This document shows positions 43,108 to 52,780 of a DNA stretch of 64,000 bases, in pieces. Numbering within the stretch: the stretch's first letter is position 1; every line of letters begins with the position of its first letter. The notes beneath the pieces are model-generated. The model was not told the DNA's origin. It ran no database searches and saw nothing but the letters and a program-made list of their open reading frames with translations. A program made the translations under genes and the position numbers. This DNA comes from an uncultured Stenotrophomonas sp. (GTDB lineage Bacteria; Pseudomonadota; Gammaproteobacteria; Xanthomonadales; Xanthomonadaceae), in assembly GCF_913778665.1 (NCBI RefSeq), contig NZ_CAJYVQ010000008.1:496001-560000 (forward strand), read 5' to 3'.

Positions 43108-44171
43108 GCGCGCTCGCCGCTGACATTCCCGCGCTGGGCGCAGGTCGCCTGGCGCTGCTGGGCACCGGCACGGTTGGCTCAGCCTTCGTGCAGCGTTACC
43201 AGGCATTGCGCGCGCGTGGGCTGGAGCTGCCCAGCGTGCAGTGGCTGGCCAATTCGCGCACCGCGCTCGCGATCGATCGCGACCTCGCATTGCCGCTGGA
43301 ACTGGCGCGACGTGCACCACGCGATGGCCACAGTTCACCGCCGTGGGCCAGCGCCGAAGGCCTGGAGCGTGGCGATGTGGTGGTCGACGCCACCGCCAGC
43401 GAAGACGTCGCCGCGCGCCACGTGCACTGGCTGGCGCGCGGCGTGCACGTGGTGACGGCCAACAAGCTGGGCCGGGGGGCGCAGCTGGCCCGCGCGCAGG
43501 CGATTGCCGAAAGCTGCGCCGACAGTGGCGCGCGCTATGGCGACAGTGCCACGGTGGGTGCGGGCCTGCCGTTGTTGAGCAGCCTGCGCGCGCTGGTGTC
43601 CGGGGGCGATCACATCCATGCCATCGAGGGCGTGCTGTCCGGTTCGCTGGCGTGGCTGTTCCATCGCTATGACGGCCAGTCGCCGTTCTCGGCGGCGGTG
43701 CGCGAGGCGCTGGCAGCTGGTTACACCGAACCCGATCCGCGCTTGGACCTGTCCGGCGAAGACGTGCGGCGCAAGCTGCTGATCCTGGCGCGCAGCAGTG
43801 GATTGGCGCTGGATGCCGCGCAGGTGCAGGTGGATTCGCTGGTGCCTGCGCCGCTGGCGGCATTGTCGCGGGAGGAAGCGGTAGGCGCGCTGGAACAGCT
43901 GGATGCGCCGTTGCAGGCACGCTGGCAGCAGGCGCGCGACAACGGACGCGTGCTGCGCTTTGTCGGTCGTGTCGATGGTGGGGGCGCACAGGTGGGCCTG
44001 CGTGAGCTGCCGGCCGATCACCCACTGGCGCAGGGTGCAGGCACTGACAACCGCGTGGCCATCCACAGTGATCGCTACCAGCGCCAGCCGTTGTTGATCC
44101 AAGGGCCGGGTGCAGGCGCGGAAGTCACCGCCGCCGCGCTGCTGGATGATGTATTGCGGATCGTAGGGTGA
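43104..44171 (+). CDS. hom: Homoserine dehydrogenase
   Basis: This 355-residue enzyme reduces aspartate semialdehyde to homoserine, the substrate of MetX. It has the NAD(P)-binding LLGTGTVGSAF, VVTANKLG (catalytic Lys region), GDSATVGAGLP, and EGVLSGSLAWLF...AAGYTEPDPRLDLSGEDVRRK. It lacks the fused aspartokinase and ACT domain, so feedback control probably acts through the riboswitch. Encoding Hom, MetX and MetB in one SAM-controlled operon makes a complete homoserine-to-cystathionine branch. Confidence 0.92.
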   Translation: MSALAADIPALGAGRLALLGTGTVGSAFVQRYQALRARGLELPSVQWLANSRTALAIDRDLALPLELARRAPRDGHSSPPWASAEGLERGDVVVDATASEDVAARHVHWLARGVHVVTANKLGRGAQLARAQAIAESCADSGARYGDSATVGAGLPLLSSLRALVSGGDHIHAIEGVLSGSLAWLFHRYDGQSPFSAAVREALAAGYTEPDPRLDLSGEDVRRKLLILARSSGLALDAAQVQVDSLVPAPLAALSREEAVGALEQLDAPLQARWQQARDNGRVLRFVGRVDGGGAQVGLRELPADHPLAQGAGTDNRVAIHSDRYQRQPLLIQGPGAGAEVTAAALLDDVLRIVG

Positions 44172-44177
44172 GGGATC

Positions 44178-44236
44178 GCCGGGCAGCGCCCGGCGCTACC
44201 CATGCCGATCCTGGCCGCACCGGGCCATGCCCGGCG
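44178..44236. repeat. Two SMAG-type palindromes after hom
   Basis: GCCGGGCAGCGCCCGGCGCTAC (44178-44199) ends in CTAC, the complement of GTAG. A second palindrome, CCGGGCCATGCCCGG, lies at 44220-44234. They fill the gap between the convergent hom and hydrolase genes. Confidence 0.75.
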
Positions 44237-44247
44237 GACAGAAAACC

Positions 44248-45243
44248 TCAACGCGCCTTCAGCGCCTTCAACAACGCGCTGTTGAACTGCTTCGGGTCCT
44301 GCACCTGCGGCGAATGGCCCAGTTCGGCGAACTCGACCAGCGTCGCGCCGGGAATCGCTGCGGCGGCCGCTTTGCCGAGTGCCGGATAGTTGCCCAGCGT
44401 TGCCTTCAGTTGTGGTGGCGCCTGGTCACGACCGATTGCGGTACGGTCCTTCTGGCCGATGAACAACGTGGTCGGCACCGGAAGCCGCTTCAGCTCGTAG
44501 ACCACCGGCTGGTTGAACACCATGTCCGAGGCCAATGCCTGGCTCCACGCAACGGCCTGCTTGCCCGGGCCTTCGTACATGCCCGACTGCATCCGCGCCC
44601 AGGTTTCATAGGCGGGCTTCCATTGGCCGTCGTAGTACACGTCCAGCTGGTAACGGCGGATGCTGTCATAGCTGGTCTTCAGTTCGCCAGCGTACCAGGC
44701 ATCCACGCTGCGCCACGGCACGCCGAGTGCCTTCCAGTCTTCCAGCCCGATCGGATTGACCAGCGACAGGCTGCGCAGGTCCCGCGGGTACATCAGCGCA
44801 TAGCGCACCGCGAGCATGCCGCCCATCGAGTGCCCGACCAGATGCACCGGGGTATCACCCAGTTGCAGTTGCTGCAGCAGCGCATGGGTATTGGCCGCCA
44901 GCTGTGTGAATGTGTACTGGTAGCGCTCGGGCTTGCTGGACTTGCAGAAACCCACCTGGTCCGGTGCGATCACCCGGTAACCGGCGGCCAGCAAGGGCTT
45001 GATGGATTCCTTCCAGGTCGCGGCACAGAAGTTCTTGCCGTGCAGCAGCACCACCACCCCGATCGGCACCCTTTTCGGCGCGAGGTCCAGGTAGGCCATT
45101 TCCAGCGGTTGCTGCTGCGATTCCAGCGCGAAGGTCCTTACCGGATAGCCGTAGTCGAAGCCCTCCAGCCGCGGCCCGTAGGTGGGAGCGGCGAGCGCGG
45201 ACAACGGAAGGCAGGCAAGGAGGGCGGTGGCGATCACGCGCAT
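44248..45243 (-). CDS. Secreted alpha/beta hydrolase
   Basis: This 331-residue protein starts with a signal peptide (residues 1-18, LSALAA). It has VVLLHGKNFCAATWKE (oxyanion region), a nucleophile elbow GHSMGG (about residue 135), an acidic residue in FIGQKDRTA and a terminal His in LGHSPQVQ. Two cysteines (NFCAATW, VGFCKSS) might form a disulfide. Substrate is unknown; the family includes periplasmic esterases and proline-iminopeptidase-like enzymes. Confidence 0.85.
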   Translation of the reverse strand: MRVIATALLACLPLSALAAPTYGPRLEGFDYGYPVRTFALESQQQPLEMAYLDLAPKRVPIGVVVLLHGKNFCAATWKESIKPLLAAGYRVIAPDQVGFCKSSKPERYQYTFTQLAANTHALLQQLQLGDTPVHLVGHSMGGMLAVRYALMYPRDLRSLSLVNPIGLEDWKALGVPWRSVDAWYAGELKTSYDSIRRYQLDVYYDGQWKPAYETWARMQSGMYEGPGKQAVAWSQALASDMVFNQPVVYELKRLPVPTTLFIGQKDRTAIGRDQAPPQLKATLGNYPALGKAAAAAIPGATLVEFAELGHSPQVQDPKQFNSALLKALKAR

Positions 45244-45392
45244 GGGACAGTCCGGGGCAGGGGAGCCCCGAGCCTAGCCGGAACGCAGTGACGATGTCGT
45301 ACGACCCGGCAAGGGGGACTGGGTAGAGCCGACTGTTGATCGACCGTTCTTCCCACAGACCCCCGGCGGCGCCGCGCCGGGGCCGGGCACCC

Positions 45393-46775
45393 TCAGCACT
45401 CGATGACGTTCACCGCCAAGCCACCGCGGCTGGTTTCCTTGTACTTGTCCTGCATGTCACGGCCGGTATCGCGCATGGTCTTGATCACCTTGTCCAGCGA
45501 CACCTTGTGCTTGCCGTCGCCACGCATCGCCATGCGCGAGGCATTGATCGCCTTCACCGCGCCCATCGCGTTGCGCTCGATGCACGGAATCTGCACCAGG
45601 CCACCGATCGGGTCGCAGGTCAGGCCGAGGTTGTGTTCCATGCCGATTTCCGCGGCGTTCTCGATCTGGCTGGGGTTGCCGCCGAGCGCGGCGACCAGGC
45701 CTCCGGCCGCCATCGAGCAGGCCACGCCCACTTCGCCCTGGCAGCCGACTTCAGCGCCGGAAATCGAGGCGTTTTCCTTGTACAGGATGCCGATCGCCGC
45801 CGAGGTCAGCAGGAAGTCGAACACGCGCTGCTCGTTCGCACCCGGGCAGAAGCGATCGAAGTAGTGCAGCACCGCCGGCAGCACGCCGGCCGCGCCGTTG
45901 GTCGGCGCGGTGACCACACGGCCACCGGCCGCGTTCTCCTCGTTCACTGCCAGCGCGTACAGATTGACCCAGTCCAGCGTGGTCAGCGGATCGCGCATCG
46001 CCGCTTCCGGCTTCGACGACAGCTCGCGGTACAGCGCCGGTGCACGACGGCCGACTTTCAGGCCGCCCGGCAGCACGCCTTCCTCGCGGATGCCACGCGC
46101 CACGCAGGACTGCATCGCGCTCCAGATCTCGCGCAGGTTGGCGCGGATCTCGTCTTCGCTGCGCCAACACTTCTCGTTCTCGAACATCAGCTGGGCGATG
46201 CTCAGGCCGCTGCGCGCGGTCTGCGCCAGCAGCTCGTCGCCGCTCTTGAACGGGTAGGGCAGCGGGGTTTCGTCGGGCACGATGCGGTCATCGGCCGCGT
46301 CGTCCTGGTTGACCACGAAGCCGCCGCCCACCGAGTAGTAATCGCGGGTGGCGATCACTTCGTCCTCGGCGTTGTACGCGGTGAAGCGCATGCCGTTGGT
46401 GTGGTAGGGCAGCTTCTGGCGCTTGTTCATGCCGAGGTCGCGCTTCTCGTCGAAGGCGATCTCGTGCTGGCCCATCAGCTGGATGCGCTTGCCGCTCCGG
46501 ATGCGTTCCAGGGTGGCCGGGATGACGTCCGGGTCGATCAGGTTCGGGCGCTGGCCTTCCAGGCCGAGCAGGATCGCCTTGTCGGTGCCATGGCCGCGGC
46601 CGGTCAGCGCCAGCGAGCCGTAGACATCGGCGCGGATGCGCGCGACCTCGTGCAGGCGGCCCGGATCGAGCAGCCAGCGATGAATGAATCGCTCGGCGGC
46701 CTTCATCGGTCCGACGGTGTGCGAGGAACTCGGACCAATGCCGATCTTGAAAACGTCGAACGTGCTGACAGCCAT
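45393..46775 (-). CDS. sdaA: L-serine ammonia-lyase, iron-sulfur type
   Basis: This 460-residue enzyme deaminates L-serine to pyruvate with a 4Fe-4S cluster. The single-chain layout has the beta domain first ([17 protein letters not shown]), then the alpha domain with cluster cysteines in [38 protein letters not shown], and the C-terminal cysteine two residues from the end. It diverges from the glutaredoxin-like gene across a palindrome at 46804. Confidence 0.95.
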   Translation of the reverse strand: MAVSTFDVFKIGIGPSSSHTVGPMKAAERFIHRWLLDPGRLHEVARIRADVYGSLALTGRGHGTDKAILLGLEGQRPNLIDPDVIPATLERIRSGKRIQLMGQHEIAFDEKRDLGMNKRQKLPYHTNGMRFTAYNAEDEVIATRDYYSVGGGFVVNQDDAADDRIVPDETPLPYPFKSGDELLAQTARSGLSIAQLMFENEKCWRSEDEIRANLREIWSAMQSCVARGIREEGVLPGGLKVGRRAPALYRELSSKPEAAMRDPLTTLDWVNLYALAVNEENAAGGRVVTAPTNGAAGVLPAVLHYFDRFCPGANEQRVFDFLLTSAAIGILYKENASISGAEVGCQGEVGVACSMAAGGLVAALGGNPSQIENAAEIGMEHNLGLTCDPIGGLVQIPCIERNAMGAVKAINASRMAMRGDGKHKVSLDKVIKTMRDTGRDMQDKYKETSRGGLAVNVIEC

Positions 46776-46803
46776 GGATGCCGTACTGCGGGTACCGGGA
46801 GAG

Positions 46804-46820
46804 ACCGCTATTCTAGCGGT
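46804..46820. promoter_or_regulatory. Perfect palindrome between divergent sdaA and glutaredoxin genes
   Basis: ACCGCTATTCTAGCGGT has 7-bp perfect arms and a 3-bp centre, 29 bp before the sdaA start. On the minus strand TAGAAT inside it could be a -10 of sdaA. It may be an operator. Confidence 0.45.
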
Positions 46821-46875
46821 TCATTGCCGCAATCCATGGCTGCGGCGCAGCATTTCCAGCAAGGGGCCCGAACCG

Positions 46876-47103
46876 GTGTTGACCCTGTTCCAGCGTGACG
46901 ACTGCCAGCTGTGCGACATGGCCCTGGCCGAGCTGGCCAAGGCGCGGGCGCCGGAGTTCGAATCGGTGTTCCTCGACGACCAGCCGGCGCTGGAGGCGCG
47001 CTATGGCGCGCGGGTGCCGGTGCTGCGCGACGAGGCGCGCGATCGCGAGCTGGACTGGCCGTTCGATGCGGTCACAGTGCAGGCTTGGCTGGCCGCGGGT
47101 TGA
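46876..47103 (+). CDS. Glutaredoxin-like (DUF836) protein
   Basis: This 75-residue thioredoxin-fold protein starts VLTLFQRDDCQLCDMALAEL with a CxxC redox pair and keeps the cis-Pro region ARVPVLRD. Small glutaredoxin-family proteins of this type are common in proteobacteria and lack a known partner. I choose GTG at 46876 (AAGGGG about 10 bp upstream) because it matches the family N terminus; in-frame ATGs at 46684 and 46774 would overlap sdaA. Confidence 0.78.
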   Translation: MLTLFQRDDCQLCDMALAELAKARAPEFESVFLDDQPALEARYGARVPVLRDEARDRELDWPFDAVTVQAWLAAG

Positions 47104-47105
47104 AT

Positions 47106-47172
47106 CCGCCGGGCATGGCCCGGCGCTAGCCTGTGTCACCGTTCTGCAGTAGCGCCGGGCCATGCCCGGCGG
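47106..47172. repeat. Inverted SMAG pair with perfect 22-bp arms
   Basis: Arms at 47106-47127 and 47151-47172 are exact inverse complements; each is also a palindrome (GCCGGGCATGGCCCGGC). GTAG heads the right copy at 47149. The pair sits between the convergent glutaredoxin and yceI genes. Confidence 0.85.
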
Positions 47173-47186
47173 CACACCCGTCTTGT

Positions 47187-47759
47187 TTATTTCGCGTCGA
47201 ACTTCACGATCGTGCTGATCGCAGTGTCGTCCGGGATGGTCTTGGTGTCGGCCCAGTCGCCGCCGCCGACGCCGAAGTCCAGGCGCTTGACCGTGGCCTT
47301 GCCGGTCAGCACCGGCTGGGTACCCGGCTTCCAGGTGAAGGTGAGGGTGACCGGCTTGCTGACGCCGCGCAGTTCCAGGGTGCCATCGGCGGCAAACTGG
47401 TCATTGCCGACGGCGCGGAAGCCCTTGGCGGTGTAACGCGCGGTGGCGAACTTGCCGACGTTGAAGAAGTCGGCGCCCTGCAGTGTAGAGTCACGGTCGC
47501 TGTTGCCGCTCTTGGCGCCAGCCAGCGGGATCACCACGTCCAGCGAACCGGCGGCCGGGTTGGCCGGGTCGAAGCTGAGCTTGGTGGCAAAGCCCGGGAA
47601 GCTGCCGGTGAACACTTCGCCGTCGTACTTGCTGGCAAACACCAGGATGGAGCCGGCACCGGGGGCCTGCGCGTACTCCGCGGCGAGCACCGGGGCAGTG
47701 GCCAGCATGCCGGCCAGGGCGGCGGCCACGGCGGCCGGAGTGGTCAGTTTCAGTTTCAT
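47187..47759 (-). CDS. YceI-family periplasmic lipid-binding protein (first copy)
   Basis: This 190-residue protein has a signal peptide (residues 1-26, APVLAA) and a YceI lipocalin-like barrel, with DSTLQGADFFNVGKFATARY and LELRGVSKPVTLTF. YceI proteins bind isoprenoid chains such as quinone-like lipids. It is the last gene of a yceI-cybB-yceI operon, 3 bp after cybB. Confidence 0.92.
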   Translation of the reverse strand: MKLKLTTPAAVAAALAGMLATAPVLAAEYAQAPGAGSILVFASKYDGEVFTGSFPGFATKLSFDPANPAAGSLDVVIPLAGAKSGNSDRDSTLQGADFFNVGKFATARYTAKGFRAVGNDQFAADGTLELRGVSKPVTLTFTWKPGTQPVLTGKATVKRLDFGVGGGDWADTKTIPDDTAISTIVKFDAK

Positions 47760-47762
47760 CGG

Positions 47763-48335
47763 TCAGTCCTTCTGAGGGGAGGCGAGCCAGCCGCGCGGCA
47801 ACATGCGGGACAAGGTTGCATCGCGCTGGAACAGGTGGTGGTAGAAGGCAGCGCCGGCATGCGCCAGCACCACCGCGATCAACAGCCAGAAGCCGTATTC
47901 GTGGATGGCATGCGATACCGCGACCACCTGCGGGTCGGGGCCGCTCAGCTTGGGCACGTCGACCAGGCCGAACCAGCGGAACGGGCGCAGGCCGCTGGCC
48001 GAGTCATACAGCCAGCCCGACAGCGGGATGGCGAACATCAGCACATACAGCAGCACGTGGGTGGCACTGGCGATGCGCTCCTGCCAGCTGGGCACGCCCG
48101 GCACCGGCTTGGGCGCGCCGGCATACAGCCGCCAGCCGAGGCGGAACAGCACCAGCGCCAGCACGGTGATGCCGATCGACTTGTGCGCGGTATAGACCCA
48201 GAAGTACTTCGGAGTCTTGGGCAGCTCGCCCATGAGCAGGCCGACCACGCCCAGGGCGAGGATCAGCAGGGCAATCAACCAATGCAGGATCTGGCTGACA
48301 CTCCCCCAGGCGGCGGGGGTGTTCTTGGCGGTCAT
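47763..48335 (-). CDS. Cytochrome b561
   Basis: This 190-residue membrane protein has four helices and histidines placed for two b-type hemes (ILHWLIALL, YTAHKSIGI, ATHVLLYVLM, HAIHEYGFWL, VLAHAGAAFYHHLF). It oxidises quinol or superoxide in the membrane. It is flanked by two YceI genes: it overlaps the upstream one by four bases and precedes the other by 3 bp. The three products probably work together on quinone-type lipids. Confidence 0.93.
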   Translation of the reverse strand: MTAKNTPAAWGSVSQILHWLIALLILALGVVGLLMGELPKTPKYFWVYTAHKSIGITVLALVLFRLGWRLYAGAPKPVPGVPSWQERIASATHVLLYVLMFAIPLSGWLYDSASGLRPFRWFGLVDVPKLSGPDPQVVAVSHAIHEYGFWLLIAVVLAHAGAAFYHHLFQRDATLSRMLPRGWLASPQKD

Positions 48336-48976
48336 GAAGGGTCCTTGGGGGCCGTCTTGGGGTCGGAGTGTTGAACGGGAGCGGGAGTTCCCGGGGCGTC
48401 GCTGCGGTCGAGGGTGGCTTCAGCCTCGATCCGCAGCTGCACGGCATCGCCGATGACGCCCGGCCAGGCGGTGATGCCGAACGCGCGCCGGCTCAGCGTA
48501 GTGGTGGCGGAAAAACCGGCAGTGCGTCGGAACGGGGGGAGCGGATAGCGCTTGATGGCGTTGAGCGTCACATCCAGCGTGACTTCCTGGCTGACGCCGC
48601 GCAGGGTGAGCGTACCGATCACGTGGGCGCGCTTGGCATCGATCGGTTCGACCCGGGTCGAGACGAAGCGTGCGTTCGGGAAGCGTTCGCCATCGAGCAG
48701 GCTGCGCGCCAGCGTGGCCTCGTTCCACTTGGCATCGCCCAGGTCCAGTCGCGACACCGGGACGTTGACGTCCAGCGTCGCCCCACGCCAGTTGTCGGGA
48801 TCGAACTGCAGGCGGCCCTCGCTGCCCGACACCGTGCCCATCGCCTGCGAATAGCCGGCATGGTCGATGCTGAACAGCACGCGGGTGTGTACCGGATCGA
48901 GGCGATAGATATCTGCGTCGGCCCAGGCGGGGGCAGTGGCGAGCAGCATGGGCAGCAGGGCCAGGCAGGGACGCAT
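48332..48976 (-). CDS. YceI-family periplasmic protein (second copy)
   Basis: This 214-residue protein has a signal peptide (residues 1-19, APAWA) and a YceI domain (YRLDPVHTRVLFSIDHAGYSQAMG, then GTLTLRGVSQEVTLDV). A proline-rich tail follows. It differs clearly from the first copy in this operon, so the duplication is old. The ATG at 48976 is the first giving a signal peptide; the frame stays open to 49336. Confidence 0.9.
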   Translation of the reverse strand: MRPCLALLPMLLATAPAWADADIYRLDPVHTRVLFSIDHAGYSQAMGTVSGSEGRLQFDPDNWRGATLDVNVPVSRLDLGDAKWNEATLARSLLDGERFPNARFVSTRVEPIDAKRAHVIGTLTLRGVSQEVTLDVTLNAIKRYPLPPFRRTAGFSATTTLSRRAFGITAWPGVIGDAVQLRIEAEATLDRSDAPGTPAPVQHSDPKTAPKDPS

Positions 48977-49139
48977 CGATGGCGGGCTCCGGAAGGGGAC
49001 GTTGCGATCATACGCACAGCCTCCTGCCAACGTTGCGTGCATGGCTGCAACAGTTCGTGGCGGCCTCGCTCCCGGCAACAGGCTGTTGCGGTCATGGACC
49101 CGGCCTGTGTGACAATCGGGCCAGGACAGGGGGGGCAGG

Positions 49140-52100
49140 ATGAGGAGCGGCTGGCGCCGGTGGTGCCTTGGCATCGTGGGTATGGGACTGCTGCAGATCG
49201 CGTTTGCCGCGGCCGCTGCGTCCCCGGACATGGCAGAAACACCGCGCCTGCGCCGCTTCGGTGCCGCCGAAGGCATGCCATCGCGCATGGTGCTGGCGCT
49301 GGCCGAGGATCGCCAGGGGCATGTCTGGGCCGCCACCGACGGAGGCCTGGTGCGCTACGACGGCAGTAGCCTGCGGGTCTGGGAACATGACCCGGAACAG
49401 CCTGGCTCGCTGCCCGGCAACGAGATCGAAACCCTGCTGGTCGATCCGCTGGACCGCGTCTGGGTCGGCATCAATGGCAAGGGCCTGGCCCGCCTGGATG
49501 CCGACCGTGAGCGGTTCAGGACTTTCGATGCGGTCAATGGCCCATGCCTGGGCCAGTTCTGGACCCTGGCCTACACCGACGACGCGCTGTGGATCGGTAC
49601 CAGCACCCACGGTGTCTGCCGGTTCGGAGAGGACGGTAGTCTGCGCTTCTTCCAGCATGACCCGGCGCGTGCCGGTGGACTGCCCAACAACACCATCTTC
49701 AGCAGCGTGGTCGATGCGCAGGGACGGCTGTGGATCGGCACCGAGTCCGGGCTGGCGCGCTGGAATGGCCATGACTTCGAGGCGGTGGCACCGGAGACGC
49801 TGGGCCGCCTGAGCGTGCTGCGCCTGAGCCGTGATCCCGATGGTTCGGTGTGGGTCGGGAGCCAGAATGACGGGCTCTACCGCGTCGATGCACAGGACCG
49901 GGTCAGCCGCCCACGCTGGAGCGACGGTGCCCGGCTGCGTTCGGCGCTGGTACTGGCCGATCGCCAGGGCGGCTACTGGGCCGGCACCTCCGATGGCCTG
50001 CTGCGCGGCGATGCCGGCACGCTGTGGCGGCTGGAAGGCGATCGTGGGGGCGGCTTCCTGACTGCGCAGAGCGGCGTGCTCGATCTGCTGCAGGATCACG
50101 AAGGCGGCCTGTGGGTGGCGTTGCTGACCCAGGGCCTGGCCTACCTGCCTCCGGACTGGCGACGCTTCTCGATCTGGAACCAGCTCGATGGCAAGCCCCT
50201 CGACAGCCAGTACCTGCTGAGCGCGGCCAGCGACGGCCGCAACTACTTCGTCGGTTCGGCGCACGGCGTGTACCAGCTGGACGCGCAGGGCACGCTGCGG
50301 CTGCTGGCCAGTGACCGCGAAATCGGTAGTGGCGCGGTGTGGTCGGTGCTGCCACGACCGGACGGGCGGCTGTGGCTGGGACGGGCCGGTCGCATCAGCG
50401 TGTACGACCCGGCCACGCGCGCGTTGCGCGATTGGCGGATCGACGGTGGCGCCGACCTGCGGCAGCGCATCGACCTCATGCGGCAGGCGCCGGACGGGAC
50501 GGTCTGGCTGTCGGTGATGAACCTGGGCCTGCAGCAGCGCAGCGGCGACGGCCGCGTGCTGCGCAGCTATCCGCTGGAGGATCTGCGTGGGATGGGGGAC
50601 GTCCCGATCGAGCAGATCCGCTTCGATCCCCATGGCAAGGCCTGGGTGATGGGCGATATGGGCCTCTGGCGGCAGCAGGCGGAACGTTTCGAGCCGGTGC
50701 CGGGTGTCTCGCGCGGCAACATCTTCGATCTGATCTGGATCGATCCGCAGCAGGTGTGGCTGGCCCGCCAGGGAGCGTTCGAACGCTACCAGTGGGATGG
50801 CATGAGCCTGCACCTGATCCAGCGCATCGACGGCGGTGCCGGCGTGCCGCCGGTCAGCATGGGCGGCTTGGCGCTGGCCGACGACGGTCGCCTGTGGGCG
50901 ACCACTCCACGTGGCTTGCTGCGCTGGGACCCGAAGGCACGACGGTTGCAGCAGTTCAACGAGCGCGTTGGCCTGCCCGATGCCGAATTTACCGGCCGGC
51001 CGCCGGCGGTGAATGCCGATGGCCGCGTGCTGGCCGTCGCGCAGACCGGCTTGGTCGCGTTCGATGTCAACGCCGCCGATGTCACGCTGCCTGACTCGTC
51101 GCTGGTGATTGCCGAGGTGCGCGTGCGCCGTGACGATGCACGCGGCTGGCAGCCACTGCCGAACACCGGCACCCTGCTGCTGGGGCCGGATGACCGGGAC
51201 CTGCAGATCGATGCGCGGCTGTTGTCGTACGCCAACCCGCAGGGCAACCGCTACCGCTTCCGGGTGCAGGGCTATGACCAGAACTGGGTGGATCAGGGCG
51301 GCGACGGCCAGCGCACGCTTTCGCGGCTGCCGACCGGAAGCTATGTCATCGAGGTCCAGGCGGCGACCGCCAACGGCGCCTGGACAGCTTCGCAGCGCCT
51401 GCAGGTCAAGGTGCTGCCGCCGTGGTGGCGCAGCGGCATGGCGATCTTCGGTTACATCCTGATCGGCTCGCTGCTGCTGCTGACCCTGGCGTGGTCGATC
51501 CGGGCGCGGCTGCGCCGCCGCCAGCAATGGCAGCTGACCGTGCACAAGCAGGAACTGGCCGAGCAGGCCTCGCAGGCCAAGAGCCGCTTCCTGGCCACGC
51601 TGGGGCATGAGGTGCGCACGCCGATGACCGGCGTGCTGGGCATGAGCGAACTGCTGCTGGCTACGCCGCTGGACCCGGTGCAGCGCAGCTATGCCGGGTC
51701 GATCCAGCAGGCAGGCAGCCACCTGCTGCGCCTGGTCAACGATGCGCTGGACCTGGCCCGCATCGAGGCCGGACGCTTGGAGCTGGACCTGCGGCCGTTC
51801 GACCTGGCCGGGCTTCTGGACCAGGTGCAGGCGCTGATGCAGCCGATGGCGAAGCAACGCGCGCTGGACTTCCAGCGTGGCCACGATCCGGCCGGGCCGA
51901 TCAGCGTCAGCGGCGACGAGATGCGCGTGCGCCAGATCCTGCTCAACCTGCTTGGCAATGCGATCAAGTTCACCGAGCGTGGGCACGTCGGTCTGGGCGT
52001 ACGCCTGGAGGAGAACGGCGCGGGCCTCTGTTTCGAGGTGCACGACAGCGGTCCGGGCATCAACGCCGAGCAGCAGGCGCGCCTGTTCCATCGCTTCGAG

Positions 52101-52685
52101 CAGGCTGACGGTCCGCGCACGGCGTCGCGCTATGGCGGTAGCGGGTTGGGCCTGGCGATCTGCCAGGAACTGGCCGTGGCGATGGGCGGGCGCATCGAAG
52201 TGGACAGCCAGCTGGGCAAGGGCGCGCGCTTCCGGGTTCGGTTGCCGTTGCCGTGGACCCGGCAGGCCGCCAGTGCGCCGGGCGACGCGCCAGCGCAACC
52301 GGTGCTGCCGCCCTTGCGCATCCTGCTGGTCGAGGACGATGCCACCGTGGCCGAGGTCATCGCCGGCCTGCTGCGCAGCCGTGGCCATCATGTCGTGCAC
52401 GTGCTGCATGGCCTGGGCGCCCTGGCCGAGATCGCCACCGACGGCTTCGATGTCGGCCTGCTCGACCTCGACCTGCCGGCGCTGGATGGCACCGCCGTGG
52501 CCCGCCAGCTGCGGACCCTCGGCTATGAACTGCCGCTGGTGGCGGTCACCGCACGCTCCGATGCCTATGCTGAATCGCAGGTGCTGGCGGCCGGCTTCGA
52601 TGGGTTCCTGCGCAAACCGGTGACCGGCGACATGCTGGTGGCGGCGATCGCGCAGGCGCGCGCCAAACGCCAGAGCCCAGCGTGA
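49140..52685 (+). CDS. Hybrid two-component sensor with periplasmic propeller (first of tandem pair)
   Basis: This 1,181-residue protein has a signal segment (residues 1-27), a periplasmic beta-propeller of Reg_prop repeats ([19 protein letters not shown] and similar), a Y_Y_Y domain (about 690-755), one membrane helix (about 770-790), HisKA with phospho-His at about 823 ([14 protein letters not shown]), HATPase ([24 protein letters not shown]) and a receiver with Asp at about 1109. It has no AraC-type output domain, unlike Bacteroides hybrids of the same architecture. The ligand is unknown; polymers or their breakdown products are typical. Confidence 0.93.
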   Translation: MRSGWRRWCLGIVGMGLLQIAFAAAAASPDMAETPRLRRFGAAEGMPSRMVLALAEDRQGHVWAATDGGLVRYDGSSLRVWEHDPEQPGSLPGNEIETLLVDPLDRVWVGINGKGLARLDADRERFRTFDAVNGPCLGQFWTLAYTDDALWIGTSTHGVCRFGEDGSLRFFQHDPARAGGLPNNTIFSSVVDAQGRLWIGTESGLARWNGHDFEAVAPETLGRLSVLRLSRDPDGSVWVGSQNDGLYRVDAQDRVSRPRWSDGARLRSALVLADRQGGYWAGTSDGLLRGDAGTLWRLEGDRGGGFLTAQSGVLDLLQDHEGGLWVALLTQGLAYLPPDWRRFSIWNQLDGKPLDSQYLLSAASDGRNYFVGSAHGVYQLDAQGTLRLLASDREIGSGAVWSVLPRPDGRLWLGRAGRISVYDPATRALRDWRIDGGADLRQRIDLMRQAPDGTVWLSVMNLGLQQRSGDGRVLRSYPLEDLRGMGDVPIEQIRFDPHGKAWVMGDMGLWRQQAERFEPVPGVSRGNIFDLIWIDPQQVWLARQGAFERYQWDGMSLHLIQRIDGGAGVPPVSMGGLALADDGRLWATTPRGLLRWDPKARRLQQFNERVGLPDAEFTGRPPAVNADGRVLAVAQTGLVAFDVNAADVTLPDSSLVIAEVRVRRDDARGWQPLPNTGTLLLGPDDRDLQIDARLLSYANPQGNRYRFRVQGYDQNWVDQGGDGQRTLSRLPTGSYVIEVQAATANGAWTASQRLQVKVLPPWWRSGMAIFGYILIGSLLLLTLAWSIRARLRRRQQWQLTVHKQELAEQASQAKSRFLATLGHEVRTPMTGVLGMSELLLATPLDPVQRSYAGSIQQAGSHLLRLVNDALDLARIEAGRLELDLRPFDLAGLLDQVQALMQPMAKQRALDFQRGHDPAGPISVSGDEMRVRQILLNLLGNAIKFTERGHVGLGVRLEENGAGLCFEVHDSGPGINAEQQARLFHRFEQADGPRTASRYGGSGLGLAICQELAVAMGGRIEVDSQLGKGARFRVRLPLPWTRQAASAPGDAPAQPVLPPLRILLVEDDATVAEVIAGLLRSRGHHVVHVLHGLGALAEIATDGFDVGLLDLDLPALDGTAVARQLRTLGYELPLVAVTARSDAYAESQVLAAGFDGFLRKPVTGDMLVAAIAQARAKRQSPA

Positions 52686-52780
52686 GCGCGCCGGCGCCGG
52701 GCGTGACCGGCGCGACTTTCGGTTTACCATGCCGACGCCCGCAGCGCGGGAATCATCAGGGCAGCGTGAGGAGGCAATCG

